In this document: positions 10,864-25,007 of the stretch, piece by piece
Position numbering within the stretch: the stretch's first letter is position 1
Layout: every line of letters starts with the position of its first letter
Source of the DNA: Pipra filicauda
Lineage: Eukaryota > Chordata > Aves > Passeriformes > Pipridae
Length of the DNA stretch: 64,000 nucleotides
Reading direction: 5' to 3'
Assembly: GCF_003945595.2 (NCBI RefSeq)
Contig: NW_024104998.1
Coordinates: forward strand, 761,224-825,223
Notes under the pieces: generated by a model
The model's database searches: none
Told to the model about the DNA's origin: nothing
Seen by the model: only the letters and a program-made list of their open reading frames with translations
Translations under genes and position numbers: made by a program

Positions 10864-13800
10864 TTGCTTTCATTTCTCGCTCCATCCCATAAATAAATTG
10901 CATTATTTGGCTTTTATCTCTCTGAATAATATTTTATATAGCTTTTATTCCGTTTGAGCTACTTACATGGACAGATGGAGTGGAATCCTACCTGCTGGCA
11001 AGAGTTTAATTTGTGACAGGAACTCTACCAGTCTTTCTTACCTCAGGCTGTTTATGACATAACATGAGAAACTATCATTTACCCTTGTGATAGTGAAGCA
11101 GATGTTGTTCTGCCCTGTGTAATCCCCACCTGGCACCATTTGGGTTGCCTATAGCTGTAACACATGCAGCCAAGAGGTCAGACTGCATGTCACTTGTACT
11201 CTTTAGAATGGCACACATTGTTACTGTGTAGAAGTAAGAAAGAAAAATTCTGCTGAGAAGCCTTTTGGTTTTGATGGAGGCAGCAGACAGACAGCCCAGT
11301 CACTTCTATTCAGTTCAAATTTATGACTGAGTACTTTTCAGTGATGGATGGCTGTACTGGCAACATAGCCGGGGGGAGAACAAGCAAAACCCGTGTAGCA
11401 GTTTTTCCTTTTTCTCTTGCTAGGTGCATATTTGAGGTCTCATGCTCTGATTTGCACAAAAAAGAACATGAGTTTTGAACTTTCATTTCTTTAAATTGGT
11501 TATACTCAAGATAGTGAAATTAATGCACAACACTGGAATTATGAAAAACCTTTTTGTTTTGATGGTTTTAAGCATCTGGATTCTCCCCCTCCTCCCGGGA
11601 AACAATTTCGGAGTAGAGCATTCACTTAAGACATCTGTGAATATTCTGTAGCATTTCTTTCATAATCCTTCTAGCTCTCATAAAGGGTAAGGGACTGCCT
11701 TCTAAATATGTGGCCACCCCGAGCTTTTCTGCCAAATGACATGAAATATCTTATCATGAACAAAGGGAGAGGCGGTTGTAACAACTCTCTATTTGCTTAT
11801 TTTTTCTCTATTAGCTTCCTTTCACCAGCAAATTTGCTCTTGATTTCTTTAACAATATTTCATTAATGTAAGCCTGCAAAAGGCTTGTAGATTTACTTTT
11901 AATTCACCTGAATTCTATCTGTAATTAAGTACCTAAATGGGAACTATAATGAATGGAAATAATAAATTGAAAACTGAGAAAAATATGAGAGGCATGACCT
12001 CAAGGAGAAACATTTCTTCAAATAATGCACACAATAAAAATATAACACCCCCATACCTTAGCAAAGAAGGAATCTGGAAAGATTTTCTGAGAGGTGATTA
12101 TTACAGGACAGGTTAATGAAGATATTTTTAGGATGAGATGCTACTCAGGGTTTAGTGTGGTAAAACAGAACCTGAGTTATAATTAGACTCAGAAAATCAA
12201 TTTTATGACCAGCATTTTCTTGGTTCTTTTATCTTTTCACCCATTCTATAATTTTTGTCTCTATTTCGCGGATCAGAATGCCATATCTATGTCTCCACTA
12301 CCTTTATAAAGGGAAATCAGAAAAGCCCAACATAGGCAGGCTCAGGAAAAATTCTCTGATTTCCACGTTTCTCCTGTGTTACTCTAGCTGTTCATCACAA
12401 AGACCTGCAAAAATTAAGTGAGAGCAAACATTTCACTTTTGTTTTGGGAAGGCTTGAAAATGTGACTTTAAATGTTCCAATGAATCAATCTGGAATTGAC
12501 ACTTCTTTCAAAGAAGCCAGAAGCAAACATCCCATAAACACCAGTGGGACTCTCACAAAACTGCAAATGATCATAGAGGCACAGAAGTTGTCATACTTGC
12601 ACCATATTCAGTCTGAACCAGGACTCATTATCAGATGCTTCAGAGGAAGGTATAGTACAAAGACATAAGAATATCAAATACCCATTTTAAAAGGAAGAAA
12701 AAAAATGATCTGGCACATCACCTGATGTCTCCTTACTGTCCATCACTTTACTTTAGAAAGCCATTACAGAATATCAAGTATTTGAAGGCAGAAAAATTTT
12801 CACTTTTCATTTCACATCTTTCCCCTCTGCCCCCCACCTAAATCTATTCTTGGAACATCTCAAACTTGGATATTACTGCTGTTTAACAGAAAGATATGTT
12901 AGGATTTTGGTGTTCCCTAAAGGCCAGTGAGGATCCTCTTTAACATCTTCCTTATTCTTGCACATACAAAGGGTAACAGAAATGGAATGTTAAACAAGAT
13001 TGTGCTTTTCTTTTACCCTAAGAATATAAGAAGTAAAACCTGGATCAGAATGAAGACACGAACACATGATTTGATTTGGAAAGTTTGATTTTATGTCTGT
13101 TGTCCTCTCTTTCTAATTGATGTTGTCTTCACAAATCAATTTGCAACGATACTCCTTTTCTTAACTACTTATAGATTTTATAAAATATTGCAGGTTCTGA
13201 CAATCAAGAAGCATCAAAGTCTCATGGAGAAAGAGCAGAGGTTTTTTATTTGATCCTGGCTACAATTCTGTGTTCAATTCTTCAATTGACAACTTTTGAC
13301 TTGCTTCCCAAATAGATGAAGATCAACCATTACAGATTAGTGTGGATTTGCTGTCTCTGAGTTCATTCAAGATTTGATCTTCTTAGAAGAGCTACAGAAA
13401 AGAAATCAAATAGTTTTCACTAAGGGCCATGTCTGAAGTAGAAGCTAAAGGTTAGTTTGCCACACCTTCCTAATTTAGGCACCTAATTTTCTAGTACATT
13501 GGTTAGGCAGAAGCAGGCTTTTAGCTGCAGGCATCTCAGACTCCTATCCATGATATTGTAGTTTTCTGATACAGGTCTCACATAAAGGAATAATATATTA
13601 ATGACATTGTAGAAATGTCTACATCTTGTTAGATATCTGACAATGCAAAGTTTCACCATTGCTTGTCTGCTCTTTATTCTGCTTCTCATTCCTAACAGTT
13701 TCCGTGGTGGTGGTATCACTCTAGAAAAAAAAAAAAAGTTTCCTCATGTGTATAGCAAATACAACTTTTTGGACAGTGTAACTACCAGGAGGCTCATTCC

Positions 13801-14831
13801 TGCCTAGCATATATGCTAGCAAATCTGGAAGGAGTAGCCAAAGAGAAGAAGAAAGAGACCTAGAAATAAAGGAAATGCATGATAGTGGCCTGTAGCATAG
13901 TGATATCCAGTGCATGTTCAGGTGTATGGACTGGAAATAAAAGATACAATTATGGGAAAAAATACAATTTATGCTAAAAAAGGTGGGCTTTTTTAATAAA
14001 AGATGCAATAATTGGGAAGATGAAGTGGGTATAGGAAGAAGGCAGGTAGAATAAGTACATATATAATATGGAAAGGTATATAGGGTAAAGATCCATAAGC
14101 GCAATTTTCTATTAACTCAAATATTTTAAGTCCCCAGCTTTCTCATTCCCACCTCACCTATGAAATGGGGAGAAACACTCATACATAAACTACATAAGGC
14201 TTACTCTGATGGGCTTTCATACTGTTATACTCTTCCTTGTATGCCTTCCCTTCTGAACTTCCTCAGTGTGAAGAACAAGAAAATTCAAATCTGATAATAC
14301 TCTGTGTGCTTACTGCTTTAATGGAAAACCTATATTTATGTTTATATTTGTACTTATTTAAAATGGTCTTGAATTGCAACATATGTGAAATATTTTTCTC
14401 TGGTTAACTAAATGTTTGCTATTACTTTTTAATATTTAATAAATAAAACTTTTATAAAATAATTTCTTTTATAAGAAATTAATTCAAAAACCTTTATGGA
14501 GCAAGTTTTTCATTTACCACTAATTATTTTCAGATAATGCAAACATACAGGGTGAAATACTTTCTTTTTTACTTTACTGAAAAATCATGGGGTGTTGAAA
14601 GCAATCAATAACTTCTTTTTAATAGTGGTGTCTCTGGCAGTGTTCAGCTTTTTAAATTGCAGTTAAATAACACTTTGCATCCATCTAACAGAGCAGCTGA
14701 GACTTCCTTTGAAGGACCTGGAAAACTGAGAGAACTAAATAACTGTAGTATCCTAGTTCAGTCCTTCAAGGCAACCCCACATCTGGTCCACCAAAACATA
14801 TTTCCTAAGATTTAAATTTTTTTTCTTCTTC

Positions 14832-14846
14832 TTTTTTTTTTTTTTT
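14832..14846. repeat. T15 run in pyrimidine-rich tract
   Basis: A T/C-rich tract (14817-14846) ends in 15 consecutive T residues. A second pyrimidine tract lies at about 14957-14990. Confidence 0.85.
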
Positions 14847-15049
14847 GTTCTATGTTTGATAAAAGGAAAACATTCCAATAAAATGAAGGATTGTTTGGAG
14901 TGAGCTGGAGAGACTTTGGAGTGAGGATCAAATGTACAGAAAATCTAGAACTGCTTTTCTTTTTATTTCTTTTCTTTTTCTTTTTTTTCTAATATGATGA
15001 GTCAGGTATAGTTAAAACAAGATCTAACAGAATCTGCAGCTATCATCAT

Positions 15050-15093
15050 CTGTTAGAAAACATAAATAACATGTACTGTTAGAAAACATAAAT
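15050..15093. repeat. 18-bp direct repeat, 26-bp period
   Basis: CTGTTAGAAAACATAAAT occurs perfectly at 15050-15067 and at 15076-15093. Confidence 0.9.
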
Positions 15094-15859
15094 TGCTGCA
15101 TAAAGAACATTGATTATGTTTTATAAATCATTCATTGTTTTAGTTCCCTTTAAACAATAAAAGTGTAAAACATATAAATAAAAACTGTCCCTATAGAGCT
15201 ACATAAAACAGAACAGCGTGACTTTTCATTTTTGTCTCTAAGAAAAAGCAGAATCGTTAGCCTATAAGGACAGAGAAAAACCTATTAAACATATTAGAGG
15301 TATCAAACCAACATGATGACATAAAAGAAAGAGTGAACAGGGACAGTGGCCCACAGGGGATGAAATAATAGTTTTGTCTGCTGCATTTTAGTGTCTGAAG
15401 TGGAGTCCATTTTGGTTTACACTTCTCAGTAGCAACTGTCAAAAGTGCCAAAACAATCTCAAGTTTCAATTGCGTAACAACTTTCTTCCTTTATAACTCA
15501 TTCATTAGTATCTGAGAAATAAAAGGTGATGAACAACAGATATTGACAAAAGTTAATTATGAAATTTTTATCCCACAAAAACAATTTGCAGCATAGTGTT
15601 GAAACAGGAATAAGTACTCATTCACAGCAGTTTTATTATTGATTGTTTTAGAATAAAGTACATTAAGTATACTATGCTTAATTCAAAAAAGTGATGTGAG
15701 AGAGAGGAGTATGACTAAAAAGAAGTTCCCTGAAAAATTCATACTTTAAGATTATTTTTATAAATACTACCTGAGCGTAAACAACAAATAAGATAATTTC
15801 TTAAAGGACAGTCAAGGGAGAATTGTATTCCCATTGGAAGTCATGAGGAGGTAGGGAGA

Positions 15860-15894
15860 AACATCGAGAACATTTGTGAGAACATCGAGAACAT
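15860..15894. repeat. 14-bp direct repeat, 21-bp period
   Basis: AACATCGAGAACAT occurs at 15860-15873 and 15881-15894, a small tandem duplication. Confidence 0.9.
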
Positions 15895-16081
15895 ATGCTT
15901 ATGCATATAAAAGAAACATGAAATGAAAGCAAAAACAAGTCAGTTAAGCTCAGTCAAAATCATTAAAGATTACTCAAACAAACAAAAAGGCAAGAAAATG
16001 TAATTTTGAGTTTCCTAGTAATTCTTCATGCAAAAAAGCCACTCTAAGAAAGGCAGTTTGGGGATGGTAGGTCTGGAGTAG

Positions 16082-16112
16082 GTATGGGTCACCTGAGGTA
16101 GGTCACCCATAC
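16082..16112. repeat. Short inverted repeat
   Basis: GTATGGGT (16082-16089) pairs perfectly with ACCCATAC (16105-16112) around a 15-base spacer. It is probably a chance hairpin. Confidence 0.6.
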
Positions 16113-19100
16113 ATGAAGCTTTTCAGACACTCCATGTGTTACGTGCTACTCATTGGAATCTTCTCAAATTTATAACAGTTAGAAACTTCATCCAAACATT
16201 TTGTATGAAAACTTTTATTTCCCTACAATAAAATTTTCCTAGACAAAACCAACTGAGAAATAAAACATGTTAGAAAGCAAGAAATGCTACAGTGTGCTGT
16301 CCAGTGTTACTTGCAATTTTTAATTGAGAGAATAAGTGTTATATTCCTTCAAAATTGTAATCTAACTGCACAAAGTTTTTTAAATATTGGGGCTTTCAAT
16401 TATGGTTATAATTTTAGACTGCCATCCACTCATGATCACTCATGACAAGTAAATATGACAAGTTTCTAGGACTTGATACGTAACTAATTCTTCTGTGAAT
16501 AACACTGACAATCAAAGTAGGAAAAGTTATTCTCATATTAGAAAAATCTTGTGTAATTCAAAGAAAGGTCTGATGCTGTAAAGTTACTTATCATTATTAA
16601 GTCTGTTAGTGTGCTTTAAAAAAAAAAAAGAACTTTGAAACAACAGAGTTTTACAGAATTAACTGAATAAACAATTCAGGTACTGTCATGGTAAAAATGA
16701 TCTCAAGATTCTCTCAGGAATGCTGTGAAGCCTGCGCATTCTTGCAATGCAATCTTGGAGCCATACGCACTGATATGGACTTAATGAGTGTTAAAGGGGC
16801 TCTCAGAAACTTTAAGGAACAGTACCAGCTCAGGAAATATCAGTGGAACTGCTCATAAGTTTCATTACGCTCACGTTTATATACTATGATGATTCAGAGC
16901 AGTAACTGGTTTCCAAATCTTTCTCAGCCAATGAGGTTCATATTTACTAAAGAAGATCTAGCATGATTTTTTTTTCCAGCTTTTCATAATCAATATTTAA
17001 AATGGTGTGTGTTTAGATGGCAAAGGAATGCAATTATCTTCTGTATATTTAAAAAATAAAATTATAAAAGTAATGGTAATTAAAATACAACATATTATAA
17101 AATTATTTGAGATTGTTCAAATTTCAGGAAACAATTAGAAGGACTTCTTTAGTCCTATGAAGTTCATAATAGTTCTTGTATAATACTTTTTCATGTAAGT
17201 CTTCTTAAAATCTACAGAATTAATTAAGAAAAATGCAAATATGCTTCCATTGAATACCTGGCAGTTCAAGAGAAAAGTTTATTCTACAAAATTTTTTATC
17301 CTTTTCAGTAGCTTCCCTTCATCTTTTCTCTCGGGCACATGGACAGTGGATGAACAGACATGCCATTTATGATTCATATGAACTCTAGAAAAAGAAAAAA
17401 AATACAAATAATTGCTTATGGTGTAATGAGTGATGTAACTTGGTTTGTTTTGTTTGGGTTTTTTTGTTTCAAAAAGGTAATTATAAAACAACATTATGTG
17501 AATTTAATAAAAATCTTCCATGTTAATTGCATCCATTTCTTCTGAGCATATTCTGAGCTAATAAAATATATCCCTTTAATATAGGAACGATAAAATTAAC
17601 CTTGCTCTTTTCTACACAGACATATGTGAATGGATATTTGAAGCAATTAGGAAGAGTTTCATTTAGCTTTAAAAGTAGAAGGAATCAAATATTCACAATT
17701 TAGTGAGAAAATATCACATTCCAGAGTGATAAGAGCAGTAGTTAGTGCTGATGACAATGTTTGACATACCTTTATCCTTTTGATCAAAGCCTGTTGTATT
17801 ACATACAACTCAAGGATAGTGTGAGTTTATTTTATCTTGATTGACAGCTTATAAAAGTGACATAATTTGACAAATAGGAAAACAATATTTTAATTTAAAA
17901 AGAGTGTTCACAAATAAAAGCATCCATTCAAAGAAGAGTTCTTTGAACTATAGAAGTGATATTTACATATAACACAACTGTTAGAGGTACCTCTTTAAAT
18001 GCAGTGTATGAAAAATATGAGTACTTTGTATTTCAGACCATTTTCTACTAAGGATCTCAAGGCATTTTTGCAATGCCAATGTACCGCTGTCTAATATCTG
18101 AAAGTCATGTATTTTTGACTGCTATCTCATAAGTGGAGAAACTGACTCACTGAGTATAGTATCAAAGTTGTTGAATGGATTTTGAATTAAAAAAGAATTA
18201 AAGTTACGTCAGTAAATGGAAGATTATTTACTAAGGGTTGACTGTGCTAAAATATCTAGGTATACTTATTTGATAAGTTATTCTAAACAGAGGAAATACA
18301 ATAATTTTAATCTGGATTTCAGTAAAGTATTTGGCATACTTTTGTATAGGAAACTCTGCAGTCACATAGGGTAGTGAAGTATTAGTAGAGGAATAATAAA
18401 GTGAGTTAGTTCTTTGAGGAGAAAGAGCAAATTATAATGAAAGGAAGTGTTGATGAAGTAGTTACTGGTCTTCTAGTAGAATTCCTCACATAATAATCTT
18501 TGAATGACTCTTGTCTTATGTCCTTACTAATCCCAATTGCACAAAAGCTATACACATGCTGATGACAGAAGAGGTATCACTAAAGAGACATGGGAATTTT
18601 ACAGGGTAGACATGAGCTAGAGAAAATTAAATTCAAAAGTAAAAAATACAAGAAAGAAGCATTTAGAAACTAAAAAAAGTCATGTGTTCAGACAGGATAG
18701 TGAAGGTAAGAATCCTAGTTATAAGATGCTGTTATAAGACAGAGTACCTGAGTCGGCTGTAAGAGACTATAAAATCCATTTGCAAAAAAGAAATGGGAAA
18801 ACACTGAGCCCACAGAGAACTTGCTCGGGACTGCTGCAGGGAACTGAAACCTCTCATCCAGGTTCATGAGAAAATAATGCTGTCTGGAAAGGATAAAAGG
18901 CCAACTAGAATGGTTATAGAGATACAAAGGCTTCTCATTAGGGGAAAAAAAAAAGCTAAACCATAGAAATGATACAAAGGCTTTGGCTATGTAGCCCAAG
19001 AAAATAAAGGTTGAAAAGAGATATGACTTCTCCAGACAAATGCACCAGTAAACATCAGAGAAGAAAAAGAACTACTTAAACTGATGGCCAAAGTTAGCAA

Positions 19101-22100
19101 AAGATGTTTATAAACTGACTGGGAATAAGTAGACTAAAATTAGAAGGATAGCTGCGTGATGAAAAGTCAACTCAGTGAGTGGAAAGTAATGTAACTGATA
19201 TTTATCAGATTTGGAGATTAAAAAAAAAATTTCTATATATTGTATCTCTGCAAGAAAAAATATCTATATGCTGTAAGTATAATTAAATTATTTCTTTTAT
19301 GAAAGCTCTTCACAAACAATCTTCCAAGTTTCTGTACCAATATCTGTAAAGAGAACAATGCAACAGTTCCCCTAAGAGGGAGTTCCCATACACAGGTAGG
19401 TTGGCGAAAAGAAAAGGTAAGAAGGAAAAATGATATAATTTATCAGACACACAACGGGAATAAGATGCAGTCTTTATTTGTGCATCCCTTAAAATAATGC
19501 AGTTCGTAGAATATATAATAAAAGTACTCATCATTTTCAGGTAAAATCCATATAGCAATTAAAAGAATAAATATTTCTTGGATTTTATCTACTAGACATT
19601 GATCTGCAGACCAAACATTAACTATGTGCTGCCCTCCTATATAATAGAATAAAGAAATTAGATTAAAAGGTAGTAGCAATGTCTGTAAGCTTTAACAAAT
19701 TGTGTTATTTCAAGAACTGCTCTTGGTGCTCTAGGTAAAATTTTCTCTCAGAATAATGACTCAGGTAAAGGAGTTAGCTATCCAGTCAATTTTACAATTC
19801 AGGCAAAGAAATAGATCCAGCAGACAGGAACATGAAAAGTCATTATCAGCTCAGGCTAAACAGTCAATGAAATAGTGGGTAAGCAAACTTGCCTTACTTC
19901 TTGTTATGCAAACAGCAGTCAGTTCAGCAGCTCTGAAAGAGGAATGCTGGAGGTAATGACAAAACAACGAAGTCAATTGTTCACATCAGTACGTAAAGCT
20001 TCAAAGTTTACAGATAACATAATCACTACCATTCATAACACAATGTTGACTTCTCCAGACATGTTTTTAAACCCTATCTTATAAAATATATAATTTTTAA
20101 ATAATGTAATCTCACCTTCTTCAAAAGGGCCTTATCTTCTATTAACTTTTTTCCCCCCCAAGAGTGAAATAACAACACAATCAGCAGACTATTGAAAGGC
20201 TTAGCAGAATGCGTTATTTGCGTTGCAGGAGAGTGATCACTATAAAAAATGTGTGTTAGTGTGTACATTAAAGTCCAGACAAACAGTACATTCTGACTAT
20301 ACATAAAAAATACCAATACCACAAACAGGATGTTCCACTGAATTTACTGCTCTGTTCCTGGCCAAATAAATCTATTCCTTATCATTCAATTTTACACATA
20401 CTTTCTATATAAGTCATGGCACTGTATTTTATTAGAATGGCTTGGAAGCCTTGTAACTGTTGAAGTTTCTATAGGATCTAAAATATATCTGCTTCCTTGG
20501 CTCTTTCATGTGTTAAAGAAAAACAAAATTCAGATATAAACATATTATCTTAAGAATATTTATGACTTATTGAGTATTCTGAGTCAAACAAAGCTTGGAT
20601 TCACACATATATGGAGCTGGAACAAGGAACTTCGATGGTACCTGTTTTCTTATGCTCCTCTTATGCTTCTCTTTGTTTCAGAAAAATAGGAGTTATGGCA
20701 TGCACTCTAAGCAATGATTTGAATTTTACAATGGCCATTTGGAAGCTTCCTGACATGACAGTTATGAACTTGAGCATAAGGCCTGTTATTTGTAATGCAG
20801 TTTAGCATTCTCTGCCTTTTGACCAGACACACTCGTGTTTGTTTACAACAAAGGCAGGTTAGAGAACTCAAGCTCTGCATGTAATACGTGTTCCAATGTA
20901 CACTGTCATACTGGTTTTCACTTTCCCTTTTAGCAGCTTCTGAAAACATTTCATGAATGAATTTGAATAAAATACTATGGCAATGCCCATTTTCCTTGTT
21001 CATTATAGTTTGGACTTAATCACATAACAATCAGACTTCAAAACTGATCTTGCAAATACATTGCCTTCTACTTGGCAAACAACATTTTAAGCTTCACAGT
21101 AGACTAGATATGTGTTTCAGACATCACCTGGATTTAGGTTTCTGTTGTGTTATAGGACAGCAGTACAGTGCAAAAAGCTATAGCAAAAAATCTATAACAA
21201 TATTACTTAATGTTATTTCCTTTTCCAATGCTACTTTAATTCCATAAGTAAGTAACTTTTTTTTTTATTCTGACTTTCAGGCAGAATTTTTTCTTCCCTT
21301 GGGCTAAATAGAACACAAACCCATGCATATACTCCTAAGAAATGGGGGTGGAGGAAGCATGGAAGGAAAATCAGACATGGAATGCAGAATGGACTTGAAT
21401 CTGAGTTAAAATGATATTGTGATAAGCCAAAAGATTTGATGAGGTAATGCACTCACTCCATGGTGCTGAATGATTATACCAGTCCATGTGGAAAGCTTAC
21501 TTATCAAGATCATTTAATGTAAATATATGAACCAATAGCTGTTTATCACTTCAACAGATATTCTCCTCAATTTATTCAGATTCAGGCATTTGTACTACAA
21601 GTTGTGCTAAGAGAGGTTTTATAAATGATGTAATATAAGAATGTGAATCAAAAAACTGAGATCACTTCTTTATTGATTTGACTTTTCATGCTCAAATTAT
21701 GTAGTTGATGGATGATGTTAGGTTTAAAAATAATGAAAACATAGGACTAGACTATCTCCACCTTTTTCGTAATGGTTTATCAAGATGTATGGGATGAATT
21801 TGTACTTGTCTGGGGGCATATTTTCTTCATTTGTTTCCAGTGTTTGCAAATACCCTAGCCATTTCAATATTCATGAGTCTTGAAAGATAAGGCTACAATG
21901 CAAATCTATTATTTTATTATTTATGAGCACTGTCAATTAGTTTTCTTCTTAGTACTTTAGGATCTGTATTTGTAGACTTGGTATCCGATCTGTTCAGAGC
22001 TTGGCCTGGGTTTTTACAGACGGCTGTTTCAATGTTATTGCCTGTATATATTCATCCCGAATGCTCCATTTTTTTGTCTCTGCCTAAGGCCTGAGCTAAG

Positions 22101-22361
22101 GTGCTCTCAGGAGCTATAACCTTTCAGAGGGAAGACCCTTTATTCTCCTCAACCTTTCTCTTTCCTCAAACTTGATTCTGTGTTTTCTCATACTGCCTTC
22201 TCATAGAAGTGCTACGAAATCTTTTATGCTTAAGTGGAAGTGTACTTACAGATAGAGTGACAATTGGGAGATACTTCTTTTTTGTCCCTTATGGTTTATT
22301 ATGGTACTATAATAAATGAAGATAAATTTAAATGGCAAGGAACCTTGAAGACATGCCTGCC

Positions 22362-22747
22362 AATCTTCTTTTGATGCAGCCCAGGATAGATTTGGCCTTC
22401 TGGGCTGTGAATACACATTATTGTCTCGTGTCCAGCATTTTGTCCACCAGCACCCCCACATCCTTCTTTACAGGGCTTCTTACAGTAAGTTCTTCTCTCA
22501 GTCTCTACTACTTAAGTCTGAGATTGCCCCAAAACAGGTGCAGCACTGTGCACTTAGACTTGAACTTCATGAGGTTCTCATGGACCCACTTCTCAAGTTT
22601 GCCCAGGTAACTCTGTATTGCACCCCACCCTTGTGTTGTGTCAACTGCACCGCTCAGGTTCATGTCATCTGCAAACTTGCTGAGGGTGCTCTTGCTCCCA
22701 CTGTCTGTCATTGATAAAGATATTGAAGAGCACGGCTCCCAGGACAG
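22362..22747 (-). mobile_element. CR1 LINE fragment, RT to C-terminal region
   Basis: The plus strand reads as the reverse complement of CR1 ORF2: 'gatgcagcccaggata', 'ggccttctgggctg', 'caccagcacccccacatcct', 'caggtgcagcactg', 'aacttcatgaggttctca', 'tcatctgcaaacttgctgag'. On the minus strand, 22711-22508 still gives an open 67-codon piece containing the RT active-site block FADD ([19 protein letters not shown]). Neither a 5' nor a 3' element end is present. The left side stops within the ORF2 tail, and the right side breaks into telomere-like repeats. It is a decayed, non-functional copy, of a different subfamily from the 25-kb and 57-kb copies. Confidence 0.85.
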
Positions 22748-22770
22748 ACCCTAACCCTAACCATAACCCC
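22748..22770 (+). repeat. Telomere-like CCCTAA units at a CR1 breakpoint
   Basis: ACCCTAACCCTAACC followed by ATAACCCC gives about three to four units of the vertebrate telomere repeat (C-rich strand), the last one degenerate. It sits exactly where the CR1 similarity ends. Confidence 0.85.
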
Positions 22771-25007
22771 AACCTGGAGGTTCAAGGACTTGAGAGACTC
22801 AGCCTGACTGCCAGAGCTCTTACACTCTAAGAAAAGTGAACTTAAGGAGGCCAGCTCTGGTGAGCCTCACTGTCCTTAAGAGTAGTTTCTTGAGGAATCT
22901 CATTCACCAATTCTTTAAACATGGAATTTTGCTATTCTAAATTTCAGGGACCTGAATTTGCTCTTTGGCAGGCCCATGTTCCTCAAGATAATACTAGAGT
23001 ATCTTCCTACATACACAAAATTTTGTCTTCACAACTGTCTAGAGAAACAAATATATACTTAGAAGCCACGAGTACCACATAACAATATGTACCTTTCCCT
23101 TAGGATTTCATGGTCATTAAGTGACTCCTTCCCGTTTTGGTTTTCTTAATTGTAAAACAGGAATATTAATACTCTTTTACCTCAAGAATAATTTGTATCA
23201 GTTGTCTATGGAATGAAAATATGGGTGAATCTTTATTTTCTCACTAATTTATTGTGTTTCATTTGTGAGATGCATGTATGATTCTTAGTATAAATTCCTG
23301 GTTAGAGAGGAATGAAGAAGCTGTAATAAATTGAAAAGTATATATTAAGTCTGCAAAATGTAGAAAATACCTTCACAATAGTTGTTTAAATAAAGAATTA
23401 TAGTGATAGATTTTTTTTAATTGTATAAACTATAAGATAGTGAAATAGTGTGGTCTCTCTGAACAGAGGTCTTTAAAGACAAAAACAGGTGCACTGCTGG
23501 CCAGGTGAAAATACATAATTTAAATATAAGCCTCCTGGTTATAGACGGAAAACAAATAAACAGAAATTAAACCAATGGGAAGGGAACATTGTGAACAGCA
23601 GCCAAAAAGGAAATAGATTAGATACATATTACTGAACATCCCTAAAAATACCCCAGTACATTACAGATATGCAGCATAGAGTGGTAAGCAAAATTGACAC
23701 CAAAGAGTTGTGAAGAATTCTCCTAATTTATGTTTTTTTGAGCGCAGTGTTGCACTTCATATTCCAAGAATAATTTGTTAAATCTTTTTGTCCTTAAAAT
23801 GTCTTCCCAGAATATCCTTATTTAACTACTAAAATTTTGTTTACATTTTTCCTTTGGAATGCAATTTTGTAATTTTATTTTTTTTAAAATCAACTGTTTT
23901 GCCTTTGAAAATTAGGAATTTGTGAAACACATAATATTGGACACAGCTATGACTGAAGAAAAAAATGTGTTTATGAAAGATCATAATATAATGTCAAGCC
24001 AAGAAGATTTAGAGGTCTTTTCTATAGCCTTGTGCATCACTGTGTCCCATACAACAGTTTTATTAGGGAGTTTTTTGAACTGGTTGGAATAGGATCCTCA
24101 TAGCATAGTACTAGGTCACAATACAATGACATGACTCTCCAGAATGACAAGATACCCGAGAAACTCTATAGAGAGATCAAAATATTCTCAACATTGTCTG
24201 TCTAAAATCTGAATATCTTCTTACTATTTTATCAAGTCTACAATGGTAGTTAGAATCCTGATAAGCTGCTTTTAGAGATTTGCATTTATGTTCCTGTTCC
24301 ACCTCTGATTTGATCTTAAGTGACTTAAGATGAAATTTTTGAATATATGCAGTTAAACTTAAACTTAGGAGGTGAGGTTCTGTTTGCACCTTAAAGGTGC
24401 AAATCTTTCCACTGCATGTAAAATTTGCAACTGAGGAATTGAGTCTTGAAGAGTCTGGCTGCTGGCCCTGAATACATCAGGTCTAGGTGCAACAAAACCA
24501 TGCTCCTGAAATCCTCTATTCGAGAAAATAAGTCCTGTTCCCTTAGAATATTTGCTCAGGCACAATATAAACATGATTTCACACGAAACTCCCTATGTCT
24601 TTCTTTTTTTTTTCCCAGAACTGGAAAGAGGACACTGTCCAGTTCCTGTGAAATTATCTTTTTGTCTTCAAGTAGCTTAGAATGTCTGCACTGTCATATC
24701 TGAATTTGATCTGCTTCTGCGTCTGAAGCAGACATACTCCAAATATTTCAAAATGTAGAGATTAACCTCCTGCTACTCAAATCTCCCATTTCTGAAGGAA
24801 GTTAAATAACACCTTACAGAAATGCCTGAAATGTTCTCAGACACTGTTAATGAGAGACAGGTAAATAGCTAATAGAGATTGTCACATTTACAATGTGCTA
24901 TAAGAAATTTAAAAATTTAACCAATATAATTAATCTACACCTCATATTCCACAACCAGGCTGAAATGTCTTTTAGAACAGAAGAAGTTGCCTTAGACAAA
25001 CTTGACA
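22771..25007. other. No gene seen
   Basis: A GC-richer patch at 22771-22900 (to the AGAGTAGTTTCTTGAGG region) is unidentified and could be part of the same old repeat. The remainder is AT-rich unique DNA without convincing coding frames. Confidence 0.5.

Larger units (their letters stand above)
8328..22361. other. 14-kb stretch with no gene and no recognised transposon
   Basis: Both strands were read for CR1, LTR, DNA-transposon and tRNA-like signals and none was convincing. The stretch is AT-rich, with homopolymer runs and short tandem duplications listed separately. The longest open frames (127 codons on minus at 13721-14104; 102 on minus at 10497-10805) have low-complexity, AT-driven composition and no visible domain. 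It could contain conserved noncoding elements, which cannot be judged from one sequence. Confidence 0.55.

Noticed and set aside
13721..14104. 127-codon minus-strand frame
   Set aside because: Its composition is dominated by Ser, Leu, Phe and Ile, with no recognisable domain. It ends in the translation of a T-rich tract.
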